Below are positions 52,984 through 61,136 of a DNA stretch of 64,000 nucleotides, in pieces; position 1 is the stretch's first letter; each line of letters begins with the position of its first letter. This stretch comes from JAJXWB01 sp037044955 (GTDB taxonomy: Bacteria; Pseudomonadota; Alphaproteobacteria; Rhizobiales; Beijerinckiaceae): positions 124,001-188,000 of the forward strand of contig JBAOHX010000009.1 in NCBI GenBank assembly GCA_037044955.1, in the 5' to 3' direction. Below the pieces are notes generated by a model. That model did no database searches, was not told where the DNA came from, and saw only the letters and a program-made list of their open reading frames with translations. Position numbers and translations under genes: made by a program.

Positions 52984-53439
52984 TCAGCCGGCGTCGGCTG
53001 CGTCTTGAGCCTGGGCGGTGCGTTCCTTGAGCTCGGTCTTCAGGCTTTCGACGACGACATCGTCCATGTCCTCGATGCCGACGAGCTTGTCGCGCGCGTC
53101 CTTGGTCGCGCAGATCAGTTCGTCGAGCTTGACTTGAATGGCCATGGCGTCCCGGTTTTGCGCGTTCTGGATCACGAAGACCATCAGGAAGGTGACGATG
53201 GTCGTGCCGGTGTTGATCACCAATTGCCACGTATCCGAGAAACGAAAGATAGGCCCCGATATCGCCCAGACAAGGATCGTGCCGAGCGCCAGCGCGAACG
53301 TGACGGGACGACCGGTCAGCGCCGCGATCTGCGTGGCGAAGCGCGAAAAGCCGTAGTGAGAATGGCCTTCCTGGGAGAGGCTTTCGCTGCGCGCGTGCAC
53401 TTCGGGCGGAGGCTCGACTGTGCTGCAGTTTCTGTCCAT
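52984..53439 (-). CDS. Low-affinity iron permease family protein
   Basis: A 151-residue protein with two transmembrane helices (VTFALALGTILVWAISGPIF, TGTTIVTFLMVFVIQNAQN) followed by RDAMAIQVKLDELICATKDARD, the signature of the family named after yeast Fet4. Bacterial members are short and their transport role is unproven. It is the first gene of a signalling operon and has a perfect sigma-EcfG promoter 47 bp upstream. Confidence 0.85.
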   Translation of the reverse strand: MDRNCSTVEPPPEVHARSESLSQEGHSHYGFSRFATQIAALTGRPVTFALALGTILVWAISGPIFRFSDTWQLVINTGTTIVTFLMVFVIQNAQNRDAMAIQVKLDELICATKDARDKLVGIEDMDDVVVESLKTELKERTAQAQDAADAG

Positions 53440-53485
53440 TCCGCGCCCGCGACACGATCGCGCGGTATCCGCGCTTCAGCCTGCA

Positions 53486-53510
53486 AACGCGCGGCTCGCG
53501 TCCTGGTTCC
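53486..53510 (-). promoter_or_regulatory. Predicted sigma-EcfG promoter of the four-gene signalling operon
   Basis: On the minus strand: GGAAC (53510-53506), 16-bp spacer, CGTT (53489-53486), a perfect match. It drives 53439 to 49918. Confidence 0.8.
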
Positions 53511-53515
53511 GACCC

Positions 53516-53680
53516 TCATCCATGAAAGCGCAACAATTGCGCGATCATCGAGAGAGCAAAGAGCGTCAGCAAGACGCCGAAAAGCATTCGCGCGACGCCT
53601 GCCGAAGTCCGACCGCCACTGAAACCGAACACGCCGGCGGCCAGCGCAAGCACAAGAAAGGCGAGCGCCCAATAGAACAC
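53516..53680 (-). CDS. DUF1328 small membrane protein
   Basis: A 54-residue protein from the GTG at 53680: FYWALAFLVLALAAGVFGFS then GVARMLFGVLLTLFALSMIA, two transmembrane helices in the DUF1328 pattern. The longer frame starting at 53734 would add a basic N-terminus that is not family-like and would overlap the promoter. Stress-induced small membrane proteins of this family have unknown function. Confidence 0.82.
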   Translation of the reverse strand: MFYWALAFLVLALAAGVFGFSGGRTSAGVARMLFGVLLTLFALSMIAQLLRFHG

Positions 53681-53707
53681 GCTGAAACTCCACGACCGCT
53701 CTGCCGC

Positions 53708-53732
53708 AACGCGGCGAGCGCGGAAGCGTTCC
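53708..53732 (-). promoter_or_regulatory. Predicted sigma-EcfG promoter of the DUF1328 gene
   Basis: On the minus strand: GGAAC (53732-53728), 16-bp spacer, CGTT (53711-53708), perfect. The start codon at 53680 lies 28 bp beyond. Confidence 0.8.
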
Positions 53733-53768
53733 ACGACGATGACGTCGCCAAAATTTGTCCGGCCTGCG

Positions 53769-53793
53769 GGAACCGGACCATCCGGCTGGTGTT
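53769..53793 (+). promoter_or_regulatory. Predicted sigma-EcfG promoter upstream of the 25-residue peptide
   Basis: GGAAC at 53769-53773, 16-bp spacer, TGTT at 53790-53793. The first recognisable gene downstream on this strand is the peptide at 53922, leaving a leader of about 120 nt. Confidence 0.6.
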
Positions 53794-53921
53794 GTCAGAC
53801 CGAACGGGCCGGATGCTCGCCTGACCTGCTGCCCCGCGAAGGGCGGGGAGAAAGTCCGTTCACCAGATTTTCCGCCCAGATTTTCCGCCGTTGCCGGCGC
53901 AACGAATGAAAGGATCGCATC

Positions 53922-53999
53922 ATGGGACGTGGTTTGCTGCTCTGGCTTCTCGGCGTGCCGATCCCGATCATTCTGCTGATCTTCCTTCTGTATCGCTGA
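53922..53999 (+). CDS. 25-residue hydrophobic peptide (MGRGLLLWLLG type)
   Basis: The ATG at 53922 follows AAAGGA and opens a 25-codon frame: MGRGLLLWLLGVPIPIILL then IFLLYR. A single membrane helix with a central PIP kink and basic ends. Short proteins with the MxRGxLLWLLGxPxPxI pattern recur in Proteobacteria and are usually annotated only as hypothetical. A strong terminator follows 19 bp after the stop, and a sigma-EcfG promoter lies upstream, so it forms its own transcription unit. Confidence 0.72.
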   Translation: MGRGLLLWLLGVPIPIILLIFLLYR

Positions 54000-54017
54000 C
54001 AGCATTCGAACGCCGCG

Positions 54018-54047
54018 AAGCCCGCCTCCCGAGGCGGGCTTTTTTTA
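54018..54047. terminator. Bidirectional rho-independent terminator
   Basis: AAGCCCGCCTC and GAGGCGGGCTT form an 11-bp stem followed by TTTTTT, between the converging peptide and response-regulator genes. Confidence 0.9.
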
Positions 54048-54049
54048 TG

Positions 54050-54403
54050 TCATGCAGCCGTGCGAAAACCGAGCGCCGCGCAGTCGATCACGATCTCGGC
54101 AGGCGTCGGCTTGCGGATGAAGATATGGGGCGCATCGGCCAGTTCGTCGCAATGAAGCTCGCCGCCCGAAAGAATGACGGTGTGAATGCCGAGCGCCGCG
54201 AGGCGCCGCGCGACGATCGGGCCGGACCGGCCGTCTTCGAGATGCAGATCGACGATGGCCGCCTCGACGCGGCGGCCTTCGATCGCACGCAGCGCAGCGT
54301 CGGAACTGGCGACGACAAGGACATCGCCAATCGCTCGCCGCGTGGCCTCTTCGGTCAGTTCGAGCGCGACGAGCGGCTCGTCTTCGCAGATCAGGAGCGT
54401 CAT
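54050..54403 (-). CDS. Single-domain response regulator
   Basis: A 117-residue receiver domain only: LLICEDEPLVALELTEEATR, phosphoacceptor D52 (EAAIVDLHLEDGRSG), TVILSGG and K in FIRKPTPAEI. Start at the ATG at 54403. Single-domain receivers such as SdrG-like proteins relay phosphate between HRxxN kinases and PhyR in other alphaproteobacteria; a perfect sigma-EcfG promoter upstream supports such a link. It lacks the FATGUY signature (PFxATGY-type), so that subclass is not supported. Confidence 0.86.
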   Translation of the reverse strand: MTLLICEDEPLVALELTEEATRRAIGDVLVVASSDAALRAIEGRRVEAAIVDLHLEDGRSGPIVARRLAALGIHTVILSGGELHCDELADAPHIFIRKPTPAEIVIDCAALGFRTAA

Positions 54404-54482
54404 TGTGCGGCTTCCCCGGCAGTATGGCGGGCGTCGACCAGACGCGCTCACGCGCCCCGTCCGGCAGGGTCCCATGGCGCAG

Positions 54483-54507
54483 AACGCGCTTGCGCGCTGC
54501 CGGTTCC
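54483..54507 (-). promoter_or_regulatory. Predicted sigma-EcfG promoter of the lone response regulator
   Basis: On the minus strand: GGAAC (54507-54503), 16-bp spacer, CGTT (54486-54483), perfect. It lies 80 bp before the start at 54403. Confidence 0.78.
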
Positions 54508-54531
54508 AGACGAAATTGTGGCGCCGTCGCG

Positions 54532-54557
54532 GGAACTCCCTCGGTCGCTTTGCCGTT
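54532..54557 (+). promoter_or_regulatory. Predicted sigma-EcfG promoter of the second DUF1328 gene
   Basis: GGAAC at 54532-54536, 17-bp spacer, CGTT at 54554-54557. The DUF1328 start at 54595 is 37 bp downstream. It forms a divergent pair with the site at 54483-54507. Confidence 0.78.
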
Positions 54558-54594
54558 ATCGCCGCAGGTTTCAGGCATGCGAAAGGAAAGCGCC

Positions 54595-54768
54595 ATGGGC
54601 AATCTGCTGCACTACGCCGTCATCTTTCTCATCGTCGCGCTCGTCGCGGCCTTCTTCGGCTTCGGCGGCGTCGCCGGCACCGCCATGAGCGGCGCGCAGA
54701 TGCTGTTCTGGGCGGCGATCGTCCTGTTCGTCATCTCGGCGGTGGTGGGCCTCGTCCGCAGGGCGTGA
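54595..54768 (+). CDS. DUF1328 small membrane protein
   Basis: A 57-residue two-helix protein: LLHYAVIFLIVALVAAFFGF then GVAGTAMSGAQMLFWAAIV and closing GLVRRA. This is the canonical DUF1328 pattern. ATG at 54595 after GAAAGGAAAG. A second paralogue of the copy at 53516-53680, both under predicted sigma-EcfG promoters. Confidence 0.88.
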   Translation: MGNLLHYAVIFLIVALVAAFFGFGGVAGTAMSGAQMLFWAAIVLFVISAVVGLVRRA

Positions 54769-54787
54769 CGATGTCCTGATCGCAAGG

Positions 54788-54815
54788 AAAAGCGCGGCTG
54801 AGGCCGCGCTTTTTT
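54788..54815. terminator. Bidirectional rho-independent terminator
   Basis: AAAGCGCGGC, loop TGAG, GCCGCGCTTT and TTTT, between the converging DUF1328 and metC genes. Confidence 0.9.
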
Positions 54816-54818
54816 TGC

Positions 54819-56009
54819 TCAGGCGTCCGTGGCGCGCAATCGCGCGAAGCCCCGGTCGAGATCGTCCTGCAAGTCCTCGATGTTTTCGAGGCCGACCGAA
54901 AAGCGCAATGCAGGCCCTTCGGGTTTCCATTCTGTCGCGCTTCGGTACGCGGAGCAGTCGAAGGGAACGACCAGGCTTTCGAATCCGCCCCAGGAATAGC
55001 CGAGGCCGAACAATTCGAGCCCGTCGAGCATCGCCGCGACGGCGTTGCGCGACGCAGGCTTCAGGATGACCGAAAACAGCCCCGACGATCCCGAGAAGTC
55101 GCGTTTCCAGATGGCATGGCCGGGGTCGTCGGGCAGGGCGGGGTGCAGCACGCGCGCGACTTCCGGGCGCGCCGCCAGCCAGGTGGCGAGCGCGAGCCCC
55201 TGGCGCTCCGCCTCGCGCAGGCGCAATTCCATCGTGCGCAAGCCGCGCAGCGCCAGGAAGACGTCCTCCGGTCCGGCGCAATTGGCCATCGTGTCGTAGG
55301 TCTCGCGCAGGCGCGGCCACCATTCCGCGTTGGCGGAGACGAGGCCGAGCAGAAGGTCGGAATGGCCGGACAGATATTTCGTGCCTGCCTCGATCGCGAG
55401 ATCGACGCCGCGTTCGTGCGGCGGGAAGAAGAGGGGCGTCGCCCAGGTATTGTCCATGATGACGCAGGCGCCGCGCTCGTGCGCCGCCGCGGCGATGGCC
55501 GGGATGTCCTGCATCTCGAAACTCTGCGAACCCGGCGCCTCGACGACGACGGCGAGCGTGTTCGGGCGCATGAGCGCCGCAATGCCCGATCCGATCAGCG
55601 GATCGTAATAGGTCGTCTCGACGCCGAGCTTCGCCAGCATGGAATCGCAGAATACGCGCGTCGGGCGGTAGGCGCTGTCGGTCACCAGCACATGCCCGCC
55701 GGCGCGCGCCACCGTGAACATCGCCAGCGCGATGGCCGAAAGGCCCGAAGGCGCCAGCGCCGTGCCGGCCGCGCCGCAGAGTTCCGACCAGGCCTCCTCG
55801 AGCGAGTCGGTCGTCGGCGTGCCCTTCGTGCCGTAGACGTATTTCTGCCGCCGCGCGTAGAGCTCCTCGACATTGGGATAGAGCACGGTCGAACCGCGCC
55901 AGATCGGCGTGTTGACGAAGCCGTGATTTTCGAAGGGCGCCCGTCCGGCATGCACAAGTCTTGTGCGGCTGCCCATTTTGGCGCGTCCGTCCCTGGTCGA
56001 TTTGGTCAT
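54819..56009 (-). CDS. metC: Cystathionine beta-lyase
   Basis: A 396-residue Cys/Met-metabolism PLP enzyme. The cofactor lysine is in EAGTKYLSGHSDLLLG, with IMDNTWATPLFF and YVYGTKGTPTTDSLE. It splits cystathionine to homocysteine, pyruvate and ammonia. A second in-frame ATG (MGSRTRLVHAGR) near 55976 may be the true start. In Rhizobium-type genomes metC commonly lies beside aapJQMP, as here. Confidence 0.92.
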   Translation of the reverse strand: MTKSTRDGRAKMGSRTRLVHAGRAPFENHGFVNTPIWRGSTVLYPNVEELYARRQKYVYGTKGTPTTDSLEEAWSELCGAAGTALAPSGLSAIALAMFTVARAGGHVLVTDSAYRPTRVFCDSMLAKLGVETTYYDPLIGSGIAALMRPNTLAVVVEAPGSQSFEMQDIPAIAAAAHERGACVIMDNTWATPLFFPPHERGVDLAIEAGTKYLSGHSDLLLGLVSANAEWWPRLRETYDTMANCAGPEDVFLALRGLRTMELRLREAERQGLALATWLAARPEVARVLHPALPDDPGHAIWKRDFSGSSGLFSVILKPASRNAVAAMLDGLELFGLGYSWGGFESLVVPFDCSAYRSATEWKPEGPALRFSVGLENIEDLQDDLDRGFARLRATDA

Positions 56010-56165
56010 GCGAAAGCTCCCGGCGCCGTCGTTCCTATCGCCTGATCGCGCGTGCGTCGAGCCGCCCGACTGGCCGCTTGACCGCGACCGCTGAAACGCT
56101 TGTTATTGCGCCCTCCGGGCGGCGACCCCGTCCGCCCAAAGAAATCTCGAACAGACGGACGCCCC

Positions 56166-57200
56166 ATGACCCGTACCCGCCCGCTTCTCGCGCTCGCCAC
56201 GCTCGCCCTGTCGGCTTCCGTCGCCCTTCCGGCGTCGGTGGCCTGGGCCGGCCCGACGCTCGACGCGGTCAAGAAGCGCGGCGAACTGGTCTGCGGCTCC
56301 AACCCGGGCATCGCCGGCTTCGGCCTGCCGGACGACAAGGGCCAGTGGAAGGGCTTCGACATCGAGTTCTGCCGCGCCGTCGCCGCGACCATTTTCAACG
56401 ACGCCAGCAAGGTGCGCTTCACGCCGCTGAGCGCCAAGGACCGCTTCACCGCCTTGCAATCTGGCGAAATCGACGTGCTCTCGCGCAATACGACCTGGAC
56501 GCAGTCGCGCGAAGTCGGCCAGGGCTTCCTGTTCGGCGCCGTCACCTATTACGACGGGCAGGGCTTCATGGTGCGCAAGAAGCTCAACGTGAATTCGGCG
56601 ATGGAGCTCTCCGGCGCCTCTGTCTGCGTGCAGCAGGGCACGACCACCGAGCTGAACCTCGCCGACTTCTTCCGCACCCACAACATGAAATACGAGTTGG
56701 TGGTGTTCGCCACCGCCGACGAGGCGCTGAAGGCCTACGACACGGGCCGCTGCGACAGCTTCACGACCGACATGTCGCAGCTCTACGGCGAGCGCACGAA
56801 GCTCGGCAATCCGGAAGACCACGTCATCATGCCGGAGGTCATTTCCAAGGAGCCGCTCGGGCCGACCGTGCGCCAGGGCGACGACCAATGGTTCAACCTC
56901 GTGAAATGGACGCATTACGCCATGGTCACGGCGGAAGAACTGGGCGTGACGCAGGCCAATGTCGACGAGAAGCTGAAGGCCGCCAATCCCGAGATCAAGC
57001 GCCTGCTCGGCACCGAAGGCAATTTCGGCGCGGGCCTCGGCCTGACGCAGGACTGGGCGTATCGCATCGTCAAGCTCGTCGGCAATTACGGCGAAGTGTT
57101 CGAGCGCAACGTCGGCGCGAATTCCAAGCTGAAGATCCAGCGCGGCCTGAATGCGCTGTGGAACGCGAAGGGCCTGCAATACGCGCCGCCGATCCGCTGA
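56166..57200 (+). CDS. aapJ: General L-amino acid ABC transporter substrate-binding protein
   Basis: A 344-residue periplasmic protein with a signal peptide (LLALATLALSASVALPASVA) and SBP family 3 domain: LDAVKKRGELVCGSNPGIAG, GFDIEFCRAVAATIF, FTALQSGEIDVLSRNTTWT, GRCDSFTTDMSQLYGER. It captures amino acids of broad specificity for AapQMP. First gene of aapJQM. Confidence 0.94.
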   Translation: MTRTRPLLALATLALSASVALPASVAWAGPTLDAVKKRGELVCGSNPGIAGFGLPDDKGQWKGFDIEFCRAVAATIFNDASKVRFTPLSAKDRFTALQSGEIDVLSRNTTWTQSREVGQGFLFGAVTYYDGQGFMVRKKLNVNSAMELSGASVCVQQGTTTELNLADFFRTHNMKYELVVFATADEALKAYDTGRCDSFTTDMSQLYGERTKLGNPEDHVIMPEVISKEPLGPTVRQGDDQWFNLVKWTHYAMVTAEELGVTQANVDEKLKAANPEIKRLLGTEGNFGAGLGLTQDWAYRIVKLVGNYGEVFERNVGANSKLKIQRGLNALWNAKGLQYAPPIR

Positions 57201-57219
57201 TTTCGGCGGCGGCGCGCCC

Positions 57220-58416
57220 ATGAGCGTGACAACGAGCGTCACGACGGCCAGCGAAGCTCCGAAGACCCGGATCTGGAACGATCCGTTCTGGCGGGGCCTC
57301 ATCTTTCAGGGCGCCCTTCTCGTCGTCGTGCTGTTCCTGTTCGGAAGCGCGGTCATCAACGCCCGCAACAACATGCAGGCGCGCGGCATCCCGACGGATT
57401 TCGCCTTCTGGGACCGTCCGGCGTCCTTCGACATCAACCAGACGCTCATTCCCTATTCGGCGACGTCGCCGAACAGCCAGGTGTTCTGGGTCGGCCTGCT
57501 CAATACGCTGATGGTTTCCGTGCTCGGCATCGTCCTGTCGACGATCATCGGCTTCGCCATCGGCGCCGCGCGGCTGTCGACGAGCTGGCTGGTCGCGAAA
57601 ATGGCGACCGTCTATGTCGAGGCGATCCGCAACGTGCCGCTGCTGCTGCAGATCATCTTCTGGTACAACGTCGTGCTCGGCAACCTGCCAAATCCCAAGC
57701 AGGCCGCGCCTTTCCTCGACATCGCCTACCTCTCCAACCGCGGCCTGTTCGTGCCCGCGCCCGTGTTCAGGCAGGGCGTCAACGCGGTGTGGATCGCGCT
57801 CGGCGTCGGCATCGTCGCAGCCTTGATCTTCCGCGCCTGGGCGTCCAACCGCCAGCGCGAGACGGGACAGCAGGCGCCGGTGGGCTGGGTTTCGGCCGCG
57901 CTGGTCCTCGGCCTGCCGCTCCTCGCCTTCTTCTCCGCCGGGCGGCCGATCGGCGTCGAATTCCCGCAGCTCAAGGGGTTCAATTTCGTCGGCGGGCAGA
58001 GGCTGACGCCGGAATTCGTCGCGCTCCTGCTGGCGCTGACGCTCTATACCGCCGCCTTCATCGCCGAAATCGTGCGGTCCGGCATTCTCGCCGTGCCCAA
58101 GGGCCAGAGCGAGGCGGCCGCCGCGCTCGGGCTGCGCGCGACGCCCACGCGAAAACTCGTCGTCATGCCGCAGGCGATGCGCGTCATCATCCCGCCGCTC
58201 ATCAACCAGTATCTCAACCTCACCAAGAATTCGACGCTGGCCGTCGCCATCGGCTATCCTGACCTCTTCAACGTCTTCTCCGGCACTGTGCTCAACAATA
58301 CCGGCGCGGCCGTCCAGATCGTCTTCATGACCATGGCCGTCTATCTCGTCGCGAGCCTCGTCACCTCGGGCGTCATGAACGCCTACAATGCGCGCATGTC
58401 GCTGCGGGAGCGCTGA
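57220..58416 (+). CDS. aapQ: General L-amino acid ABC transporter permease
   Basis: A 398-residue polytopic permease: NPLxQ-like VFWVGLLNTLMVSVLGIVLS, AIRNVPLLLQIIFWY, and the EAA loop EAAAALGLRATPTRKLVVMP contacting the ATPase. About eight transmembrane helices. It starts 19 bp after the aapJ stop and lies 1 bp before aapM. Confidence 0.94.
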   Translation: MSVTTSVTTASEAPKTRIWNDPFWRGLIFQGALLVVVLFLFGSAVINARNNMQARGIPTDFAFWDRPASFDINQTLIPYSATSPNSQVFWVGLLNTLMVSVLGIVLSTIIGFAIGAARLSTSWLVAKMATVYVEAIRNVPLLLQIIFWYNVVLGNLPNPKQAAPFLDIAYLSNRGLFVPAPVFRQGVNAVWIALGVGIVAALIFRAWASNRQRETGQQAPVGWVSAALVLGLPLLAFFSAGRPIGVEFPQLKGFNFVGGQRLTPEFVALLLALTLYTAAFIAEIVRSGILAVPKGQSEAAAALGLRATPTRKLVVMPQAMRVIIPPLINQYLNLTKNSTLAVAIGYPDLFNVFSGTVLNNTGAAVQIVFMTMAVYLVASLVTSGVMNAYNARMSLRER

Positions 58417-58417
58417 C

Positions 58418-59539
58418 ATGACCGCTTTCGTCCGCACAGCGCCCGAACCGACCCTGCCGCCGCCCGCGGCCACGACGGGCCTTGTCGCCACCCTGCGCGA
58501 CCGGCTGTTCTCGGGGCCGTTCGCCTCGGTCTTCACAATCCTCGGGATCGTCTTCCTCGCCTGGGCGATCCCGCCGCTCGTAAGGTTCCTCGTCATCGAC
58601 GCCGTCTGGGCCGCGCCGGACGGCGCAGCCTGCCGCGCCCCGGGGGCAGGGGCGTGCTGGGCCTACATCTGGCGCAAGTCCGGCTATTTCATCTACGGCT
58701 CCTATCCGGTGGAGCAGCGCTGGCGCGTCGATATCGTCTTTATCGTCGGCGCGATCCTCATCGCCTGGCTGCTGATCCGCCGCGCGCCGTGGCGTGGCGT
58801 CGCCGCCGGGCTGTTCTTCGTCGCCTATCCGATCATGGCCGTGATCCTGCTGCGCGGCTCCACGGCGCTCGGCCTGCCGGTCGTGCCGACCGATCTGTGG
58901 GGCGGCATTCTCGTCACGCTCATCATGGCGGTCTCGGGCATCGTCTTCTCGCTGCCCTTCGGCGTCGCGCTCGCGCTCGGGCGCCGGTCGCAACTGCCGA
59001 TCGTGCGATTCTTCTCGGTCGGCTTCATCGAGATCATCCGCGGCGTGCCGATGATCACCGTCCTGTTCATGGCCAATCTGATGCTGCCGCTGTTCGTGCC
59101 CGAGGCCTGGGCGCCGGACCGGCTGCTGCGGCCGCTCGTCGGCGTCGCGCTCTTCGCCTCGGCCTATATGGCGGAAGTCGTGCGCGGCGGCCTGCAGGCC
59201 ATCCCGAAGGGCCAGTTCGAGGGCGCGATGGCGCTCGGCCTCAACTATCCCCAGCGGATGCGGCTCATCGTCCTGCCGCAGGCGCTGGCCATCGTCATCC
59301 CCGGCATCGTCAATTCCTTCATCGCGCTGTTCAAGGACACGACCCTCGTGGCCATCGTCGGCATTTTCGATTTCCTGCGCGCCGTCGACACCGCCCGACT
59401 CGATCCCGAATGGGCGGGGCCGACGATCACGGCGACAGGCTATATCTTCGCCGCGCTGTTCTACTTCGTGTTCTGCTTTGGAATGTCGCGCTATTCCCTT
59501 GCTGTAGAAAGAGAATTGGCAAAGTCGCGCAATCGTTGA
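58418..59539 (+). CDS. aapM: General L-amino acid ABC transporter permease
   Basis: A 373-residue permease partner: IVFSLPFGVALALGRRSQLP, IEIIRGVPMITVLFMANLM, EAA loop EGAMALGLNYPQRMRLIVLP. The expected ATPase gene aapP, which normally follows, is absent; the next gene is unrelated. The ATPase may be encoded elsewhere. Confidence 0.94.
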   Translation: MTAFVRTAPEPTLPPPAATTGLVATLRDRLFSGPFASVFTILGIVFLAWAIPPLVRFLVIDAVWAAPDGAACRAPGAGACWAYIWRKSGYFIYGSYPVEQRWRVDIVFIVGAILIAWLLIRRAPWRGVAAGLFFVAYPIMAVILLRGSTALGLPVVPTDLWGGILVTLIMAVSGIVFSLPFGVALALGRRSQLPIVRFFSVGFIEIIRGVPMITVLFMANLMLPLFVPEAWAPDRLLRPLVGVALFASAYMAEVVRGGLQAIPKGQFEGAMALGLNYPQRMRLIVLPQALAIVIPGIVNSFIALFKDTTLVAIVGIFDFLRAVDTARLDPEWAGPTITATGYIFAALFYFVFCFGMSRYSLAVERELAKSRNR

Positions 59540-59647
59540 TGCCGGCGGCGTTTCATTAACGAGGCCGCCGCTCCGCGCGCGATAGTAAGCAGAAATTAAC
59601 GGCTCGCGCTCATCATCCCCCGAGCATTCAACCGGGGCGCGCGAGCG

Positions 59648-61136
59648 ATGGAATTTGTTGAGACGGCGGTGATCGGTGGCGGTCCCGCGGGCCTGACGGC
59701 GGCCTATACGCTCGCCAAGAACGGCCGCGATGTCATCGTGTTCGAGAAAGACCCGGTCTATGTCGGCGGCATCAGCCGAACCGTGAACTACAAGGGCTTT
59801 CTGTTCGATATCGGCGGCCATCGATTCTTCTCGAAGTCGAAGGAGATCGTCGACCTCTGGAACGAGATCCTGCCCGACGATTTCATCGACCGGCCGCGCC
59901 TGTCGCGCATCTTCTACAACAACAAGTTCTACGGCTATCCGCTGAAGGCGTTCGAGGCGCTGTTCAATCTCGGCCTGTGGGAATCGACCCTGTGCATGGC
60001 GTCCTTCGCCTATGCCAAGGCCTTTCCGGTGAAGGAGCCCAAGACCTTCCATCAATGGGTGCGCAACCAGTTCGGCGAGCGCCTGTTCTCGATCTTCTTC
60101 AAGACCTACACCGAGAAGGTGTGGGGCATGGAATGCGACGAGATTTCGGCCGACTGGGCCGCGCAGCGCATCAAGGGCCTCAACCTCGGCGCCGCCGTCA
60201 TCGACGGCCTGCGCCGGTCGCTCGGCGTGAAGAAGAAGGGCGAGGGCGCCAAGTCGCTGATCGAATCGTTCCGCTATCCCCGCAAGGGTCCCGGCATGAT
60301 GTGGGAAGCCGCGGCGAAGAAGATCGTCGGCCTCGGCGGCCGCGTGCAGATGGGCCGCTCGGTCGAGCATCTCTCCTACGACGACAAGTCGAAGATCTGG
60401 ACCGTATCGGTGCGCGCGCCAGGACGGCGTGCTGGAGCAATATGCCGCGCGAAATGTCATCTCCTCGGCGCCGATCAACGAACTGATGGCCTCCATCACG
60501 CCGACGCCGCTGAGCCTGCTGCACGCGCGCGACCTCAAGTATCGCGACTTCCTCACCGTCGTGCTGATCGGCAAGTCCTCCGTCGAACTGCCCGACAATT
60601 GGGTCTACATCCACGATCCCAGCGTGCAGGTCGGCCGCGTGCAGAACTTCCGCTCGTGGTCGCCGGAAATGATTCCGGACGGCGTCTCGACCTGCCTCGG
60701 CCTCGAATATTTCTGCTTCGAAGGCGATGGCCTGTGGTCGGCCGACGACAGGGATCTGGTGGAGCTCGCCAAGCAGGAAATCGACAAGATCGGCCTGATG
60801 AAGGCCGCCGACGTGGTCGACGCCTCGGTCGTGCGCCAGCCCAAGGCCTACCCCGTCTACGACGACTCTTACGCGCGCAATGTCGAGGTGATCCGTCTCG
60901 AATTGTCCGGCCGCTACCCCGGCCTGCATCTCGTCGGCCGCAACGGCATGCACAAGTACAACAACCAGGATCACGCGATGATGACGGGCATGCTCACCGC
61001 GCTCAACATCATCTCGGGCGAGACCGTCTACAACGTCTGGGAAGTCAACGAGGACGCCGAATACGGCGAGGCCGGCGTGTCCGGCGCCGAGGAGGCTCTC
61101 AAGAGCGAGCGTCTCGTTCCGCGCAAGGTCGCCTGA
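59648..61136 (+). CDS. FAD-dependent oxidoreductase, UDP-galactopyranose-mutase-like (apparent frameshift near 60418)
   Basis: An NAD(P)/FAD-binding protein: TAVIGGGPAGLTAAYTLAKN, GGISRTVNYKGFLFDIGGHRFF, YTEKVWGMECDEISADWAAQ, RYPRKGPGMMWEAA and, after the frame break, the C-terminal LHLVGRNGMHKYNNQDHAMM. One extra base in GCGCGCGCC (60414-60420) divides it; corrected length is about 495 residues. Such flavoproteins occur in surface polysaccharide loci. Its stop overlaps the gtrA start (TGATG). Confidence 0.85.

Noticed and set aside
51041..53455. An 804-codon frame covering the CHASE3 kinase region
   Set aside because: Only its last 148 codons (the Rcp1-like receiver) are real; the rest is out of frame with the kinase and has Arg-rich nonsense composition.
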